A model generated the notes under the pieces. That model was not told the origin of the DNA. It saw nothing but the letters and a program-made list of their open reading frames with translations, and did no database searches. 38,230 nt of DNA, taken from NCBI GenBank assembly GCA_020847915.1, contig JADLBE010000437.1, positions 1 to 38,230 on the forward strand, in the 5' to 3' direction. This DNA is from Saprospiraceae bacterium (lineage in GTDB: Bacteria > Bacteroidota > Bacteroidia > Chitinophagales > Saprospiraceae). Positions 34,710 to 38,230 of the stretch are shown here, piece by piece. The translations under genes were made by a program, and so were the position numbers. Within the stretch, counting starts at the first letter, position 1; the number at the start of each line of letters is the position of its first letter.

Positions 34710-36713
34710 CTAATATTCGCGAAGCTTCGCCAATTGCTCCTTAACCCTTTCCACGGGGAAAAAATTCTGTTCCAGAGGTATGGCGAACGGAACCGGTGTA
34801 TCGAGACTGGCCGCACGTAAAACGGGTGCGTCGAGGTGTTCGAACAGGTGTTCGCCGATCCAGGCAGCGATTTCGCCGCCTATGCCGCCAAACAGTGTGT
34901 CTTCGTGCAGGATAAGCACGCGGTTCGTGCGTTTAACCGAGGCTGAAATGGCATCGTAGTCGAGGGGTACAAGTGACCGCAGGTCTACGATGTCGGCATC
35001 GAGGCCCAGTTCGTCGGCAGCCTGGGTTGCCCAGCGTACGCCCAGGCCGTAGGTAAGAATGCTTACTTGGTTGCCCTCGCGTACTTGTCGTGCTTTACCT
35101 ATTTCAACCGTGTAGTATTCCTCGGGCACCAAACCGCTTTCGGAACGGTACATGCCTTTATGTTCGAAAAACATGACAGGATTGGGGTCGGCAAAAGAAG
35201 CGAGCAGCAGGCCTTTGGCGTCGTAAGGGGTGGAGGGGTAAACAACTTTTAGTCCGGGTACGTGGGTAAACCAGGCTTCATTGCTTTGGGAATGGAACGG
35301 GCCTGCGCCGGTACCGCCGCCTGTAGGCATGCGTACGACGACATCGGCTGTTTGTCCCCAACGCCAATTCAGTTTGGCGAGGTTGTTTACAATCTGATTG
35401 AAACCGCAGGTGACAAAGTCGGCAAACTGCATTTCCACCATGCTTTTAATGCCTTTGAGGCTGAGGCCGAGAGCGGCGCCAACGATGGCGCTTTCACATA
35501 GAGGGGTGTTGCGCACACGATCCTTGCCAAAGGCTTCAACAAAACCCTGGGTGATTTTGAACACACCGCCGTAGTCTGCAATGTCCTGTCCCATAAGTAC
35601 GAGGTCGGGGTGGCGCTGCATGGCGTGGCGCAAGCCATCGGAAATGGCATCGATGAAACGGTGTTCTTTCCATAGTTCCTGGCCCGAAGATGGGGCGACG
35701 GAAGGCGGTGAAGGCGCATACACATCGGCGAGTTCTTCAGCGGTATCCGGAATGGGTTCAGGTTCGTTGAACATGACATCTACGGCGTCCTGAACCGTTT
35801 TTTTGTAGTCTTCGCGCAGGTTTCTGACGGTTGATTCGTTCAGCAGACCTTCCTGTAGCAACCATTTTTCGAAGTTGTTGAGGGGGTCTTTTTGCGCCCA
35901 TTCATCCATCAATTCTTTGGGAACGTATTTGGTGCCGCTGGCTTCTTCGTGGCCTCGCATGCGGAAGGTGACACATTCGAGCAAAAAAGGCTCAGGGTTT
36001 TGGCGCATTTCGGCGGCAACCCGGCGGATGGTGTCGTACACCTCGAGGATGTTGTTGCCATCGATGCGGGCGCTGCGCATACCGTAGCCAATGGCGCGGT
36101 CCACCAGTTGTTCGCAGGCATATTGTTCGTTGGCTGTGGTGCTGAGTCCGTAGCCGTTGTTTTCAATAAGAAAGATGACAGGCAGTTTCCAAACGGCAGC
36201 CACGTTGAGTGCTTCGTGGAATTCGCCCTGGCTTGTGGCGCCATCGCCGGTAAATGCCAGCGACACACGACCTTCTTTTTTCATTTTATGGGCCAGTGCC
36301 ACACCGGCCGCGAGCGAAAGTTGCGGGCCGAGGTGGGAAATCATGCCTACGATGTGGTGTTCCATGTCGCCGAAGTGGAAAGAGCGGTCCCGAGCTTTGG
36401 TATAACCGAGGCGTTTGCCTTGCCACTGGCAAAAAAGGCGGTCGAGCGGCATGTTGCGGGCAGTAAACACGCCGAGGTTGCGGTGCATGGTAAAAATGAC
36501 CTCATCCTGCTCGAGCGCGCATGCTGCGCCCACGGATATGGCCTCTTGTCCGATACCTGAAAACCACTTTGAAATGCGGCCCTGGCGCAGCAGGTTGAGC
36601 ATTTTTTCTTCGATGACTCGTGGACGAACGAGTTGTTCGTAAAGGTGTAGCAGGGTAGGGGTATCGAGTCCCGGATTGTTGTAGGTTATGGCGGGTGCGC
36701 TGCCTGTGGCCAT
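34710..36713 (-). CDS. Fused 2-oxoacid dehydrogenase E1, mirror copy
   Basis: Identical 667-residue protein to 1518-3521, with the ThDP motif from GDG at 156-158 to NN at 185-186 and the beta part from about 350. Start ATG at 36713 rather than the TTG at 36857. Confidence 0.9.
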   Translation of the reverse strand: MATGSAPAITYNNPGLDTPTLLHLYEQLVRPRVIEEKMLNLLRQGRISKWFSGIGQEAISVGAACALEQDEVIFTMHRNLGVFTARNMPLDRLFCQWQGKRLGYTKARDRSFHFGDMEHHIVGMISHLGPQLSLAAGVALAHKMKKEGRVSLAFTGDGATSQGEFHEALNVAAVWKLPVIFLIENNGYGLSTTANEQYACEQLVDRAIGYGMRSARIDGNNILEVYDTIRRVAAEMRQNPEPFLLECVTFRMRGHEEASGTKYVPKELMDEWAQKDPLNNFEKWLLQEGLLNESTVRNLREDYKKTVQDAVDVMFNEPEPIPDTAEELADVYAPSPPSVAPSSGQELWKEHRFIDAISDGLRHAMQRHPDLVLMGQDIADYGGVFKITQGFVEAFGKDRVRNTPLCESAIVGAALGLSLKGIKSMVEMQFADFVTCGFNQIVNNLAKLNWRWGQTADVVVRMPTGGGTGAGPFHSQSNEAWFTHVPGLKVVYPSTPYDAKGLLLASFADPNPVMFFEHKGMYRSESGLVPEEYYTVEIGKARQVREGNQVSILTYGLGVRWATQAADELGLDADIVDLRSLVPLDYDAISASVKRTNRVLILHEDTLFGGIGGEIAAWIGEHLFEHLDAPVLRAASLDTPVPFAIPLEQNFFPVERVKEQLAKLREY

Positions 36714-36743
36714 GGTATGGTTTGTGTGGTGGATAAGAGCGCG

Positions 36744-36751
36744 CAAAGGTC
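36744..36751 (-). promoter_or_regulatory. Possible -7 box for E1, mirror copy
   Basis: GACCTTTG on the minus strand; mirror of 1480-1487. Confidence 0.33.
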
Positions 36752-36932
36752 GGGTATATTTTTGGAAAAATGATTGAGAGATGGGTTCTCGAATTAGCGA
36801 GAGTCTGAAAAGTGCTGCCGGAGATGAATTCAGCAGATGGTTTTTTTTGCTTAACAATAATTTGTGTGGAGCGAAAACATTGTTGATACAACTAAGCTGA
36901 TGTTAATTATATAAAAAAATAAATACTATATG

Positions 36933-36962
36933 TTGATTTTTATGTTGATATAGTTACCTTTG
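36933..36962 (+). promoter_or_regulatory. Promoter of the DUF11-like gene, mirror copy
   Basis: TTG (36933-36935), 19 bases, TACCTTTG (36955-36962); mirror of 1269-1298. This is the best -33/-7 pair in the window. Confidence 0.58.
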
Positions 36963-36969
36963 TATGCGT

Positions 36970-37367
36970 AAGTTGCTATTTGGATTCAACGTTTTTTCAG
37001 TATTGTAAATGCCTTCCAAAGTTCAAATATTGGTTGTGTGGTTTTTACATTAATGAAAATGTTGAATATAATCCTTGATACACAGTTTTTTAGGAAACTG
37101 TTGTTGTAATCCAATAACAAATCCGTAATCTCTTGAAAACATGTACTCCTTTTTTGGGGCGTACGTGAATTGTTTTTTGTCCCCGTCTGACGAAAACAAT
37201 TCATTTTATACGTCCATTCCACCTACACAACAAGCGATTGATCGCACTTGCAGGACCCTTCCTGCAGGTGTTTCTGCTTTTGTAACACATACTCCTACCG
37301 GCATTGGGCTTTAGCCCGGTGGCCGGTTTTTTTATTGAAACCAAATGTTTTTTTTAATTCTTTTCTC
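36970..37367 (+). promoter_or_regulatory. Structured leader of the DUF11-like gene, mirror copy
   Basis: Stem-loops at 37082-37101, 37167-37202 and 37249-37266, then the terminator-like hairpin at 37297-37333; mirror of 864-1261. No gene seen. Confidence 0.43.
37297..37333 (+). terminator. Terminator-like hairpin before the DUF11-like start, mirror copy
   Basis: accggc (37297-37302) with gccggt (37322-37327), inner gggct-tt-agccc, then seven T; mirror of 898-934. Confidence 0.48.
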
Positions 37368-38230
37368 ATGAAAGCTAAAAATTTTACACGCTTGATGCGG
37401 TTTATGTCGGCATTGCTGGTTCTGGGGGGCTTTTCGGCCATCCTGGCTCCATCAGCATTGCAGGCACAGGCCAACTTGCGGGTAGTGAGTGTGACGCACA
37501 CCACTTCGCCCCTTGAACCAGGCACAGTCGAGACTTTTTCGATTGTTGTCCGCAACAACGGGCCGAATGCTGCGGCAGATCCCACGGTATTGTTCCTATT
37601 GTACGACCTTGACTTTGTCATGGCCTCCTACAGTGGCGACCCCGACTGGGACTTTCACTCTTCCGGCGGCACCTTTCAACGGAAGGGCAACATGCCGGAT
37701 GGCGAGATAGAGACTATTGAGTTCTCTGTTTTTATTCCATCGGATGCAGCTTTCAACTCAACGGGTTTATTTGCGGATGCTGTTTATGCGCAGATTCAAT
37801 CCAATACAGCCGACCCCAACTATGCCAACAACGAAGCTACCACATCGTTGGTATCACAGGCGCGGTCTACACTGACCATCGATAAAAAACTGCTCACGCC
37901 CAACGTGGCGCCGGGTGGTTATGCCTTGTATGAAATTTCGGTACGCAACCTCGGACCGTCGGACATTGGCGGTATCACTGTGCTAGATGTGCCAGGAGCC
38001 AATTTGGTTGGCTCTGCAGTACTCAGTCCCAATTCCTTCAACTTATACATTCCCTCCGGTGACGCCCGTTCGGTGTTTGCATCGGTTCAGGTTGATCCTG
38101 CCGCTCCGGTGGGCGCCAGTTTCAGCAACACCGCTTCGATCAGTACGGGTGGAGCAGTAAGTGGCGCGGGTACCAATGCACCACCTGTGTTTTCAGTCGG
38201 CAGTCCGGATACGGATGGCACGGGAGTTGT
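37368..38230 (+). CDS. Secreted DUF11-like repeat protein, N-terminal fragment, mirror copy
   Basis: The frame opens with ATG at 37368 and is still open at the last base. About 287 residues, identical to the fragment at 1-863: signal peptide, then Ig-like repeats with RNNGPNAAADP and VRNLGPSDIGG. That both window ends stop at the same codon of the same gene is expected if the sequence was walked out and back along one locus. Confidence 0.82.
   Translation, partial: MKAKNFTRLMRFMSALLVLGGFSAILAPSALQAQANLRVVSVTHTTSPLEPGTVETFSIVVRNNGPNAAADPTVLFLLYDLDFVMASYSGDPDWDFHSSGGTFQRKGNMPDGEIETIEFSVFIPSDAAFNSTGLFADAVYAQIQSNTADPNYANNEATTSLVSQARSTLTIDKKLLTPNVAPGGYALYEISVRNLGPSDIGGITVLDVPGANLVGSAVLSPNSFNLYIPSGDARSVFASVQVDPAAPVGASFSNTASISTGGAVSGAGTNAPPVFSVGSPDTDGTGV

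Larger units (their letters stand above)
1..38230. repeat. Perfect whole-window inverted repeat, arms of 19115 bp, no spacer
   Basis: The first bases (acaactcccgtgccatccgt) are the reverse complement of the last bases, and every gene at x..y on one strand recurs at 38231-y..38231-x on the other strand with the same translation. The axis lies between 19115 and 19116. I found no mismatch in the translations or segments compared. The arms hold ordinary chromosomal genes, and both outer ends interrupt the same gene at the same base. A de Bruijn or long-read fold-back artefact explains this simply. A very recent inverted duplication or head-to-head dimer is the biological alternative. Copy number, operon counts and gene counts from this window should be halved unless the junction is proven. 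Confidence 0.97.

Noticed and set aside
1..38230. Hairpin-ended linear plasmid or phage genome seen as a replicative dimer
   Set aside because: The genes are chromosomal housekeeping and envelope genes, both outer ends cut a gene, and no telomere resolvase or replication gene is present. Kept only as an alternative to be tested by reads.

Overview
The window is one perfect inverted repeat. Base i pairs with base 38231-i, with no spacer. The right half (19116-38230) is the reverse complement of the left half (1-19115). All reading frames I compared have mirror partners with identical translations, and the stretches I compared base by base at the two ends, the centre and several internal sites match exactly. 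There are therefore about 19.1 kb of independent information and eleven genes, each present twice. Both outer ends cut the same gene at the same base. The centre lies inside a short natural palindrome in a repeat array. The most economical reading is an assembly or library fold-back of an ordinary chromosomal segment. A real head-to-head duplication or a hairpin replicon cannot be excluded from sequence alone.

The organism is almost certainly a member of the Bacteroidota, possibly Saprospiraceae-like (the family placement is only a guess). The evidence is a TonB-dependent receptor with an N-terminal carboxypeptidase-regulatory-like domain, a large secreted protein with a type A T9SS sorting domain, a PorV/PorQ-family outer-membrane protein, a fused E1 alpha/beta dehydrogenase, a TlpA-type thioredoxin with a long N-terminal extension, starts without Shine-Dalgarno sequences, and promoters with the TAnnTTTG -7 box.

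Layout of the left arm, with the mirror on the right: a truncated secreted DUF11-like repeat protein (minus strand, runs off the end); a divergent region with a long structured leader; fused 2-oxoacid dehydrogenase E1 (plus); a 287-bp imperfect inverted repeat that fills the convergent gap; a GH113-like glycosidase (minus); a HIT-family protein and greA (a minus-strand operon in the order greA then HIT); a PorV-like protein, a 1368-aa T9SS cargo protein and a 1210-aa TonB receptor (minus, transcribed receptor, then cargo, then PorV); a D-2-hydroxyacid dehydrogenase (minus); a 222-aa possible lipoprotein of unknown function (plus); a 449-aa TlpA-like thioredoxin (plus); then a mosaic repeat array that runs into the centre of symmetry.

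Functionally, the receptor/cargo/PorV-like set looks like a dedicated export or cell-surface module, and greA-HIT is a housekeeping operon behind a promoter and two terminator-like hairpins. The rest is ordinary metabolism and envelope biology. No tRNA, rRNA, CRISPR, transposase, integrase or replication gene was seen. The non-standard material is the palindrome itself, the repeat array at its centre, and several structured intergenic regions.
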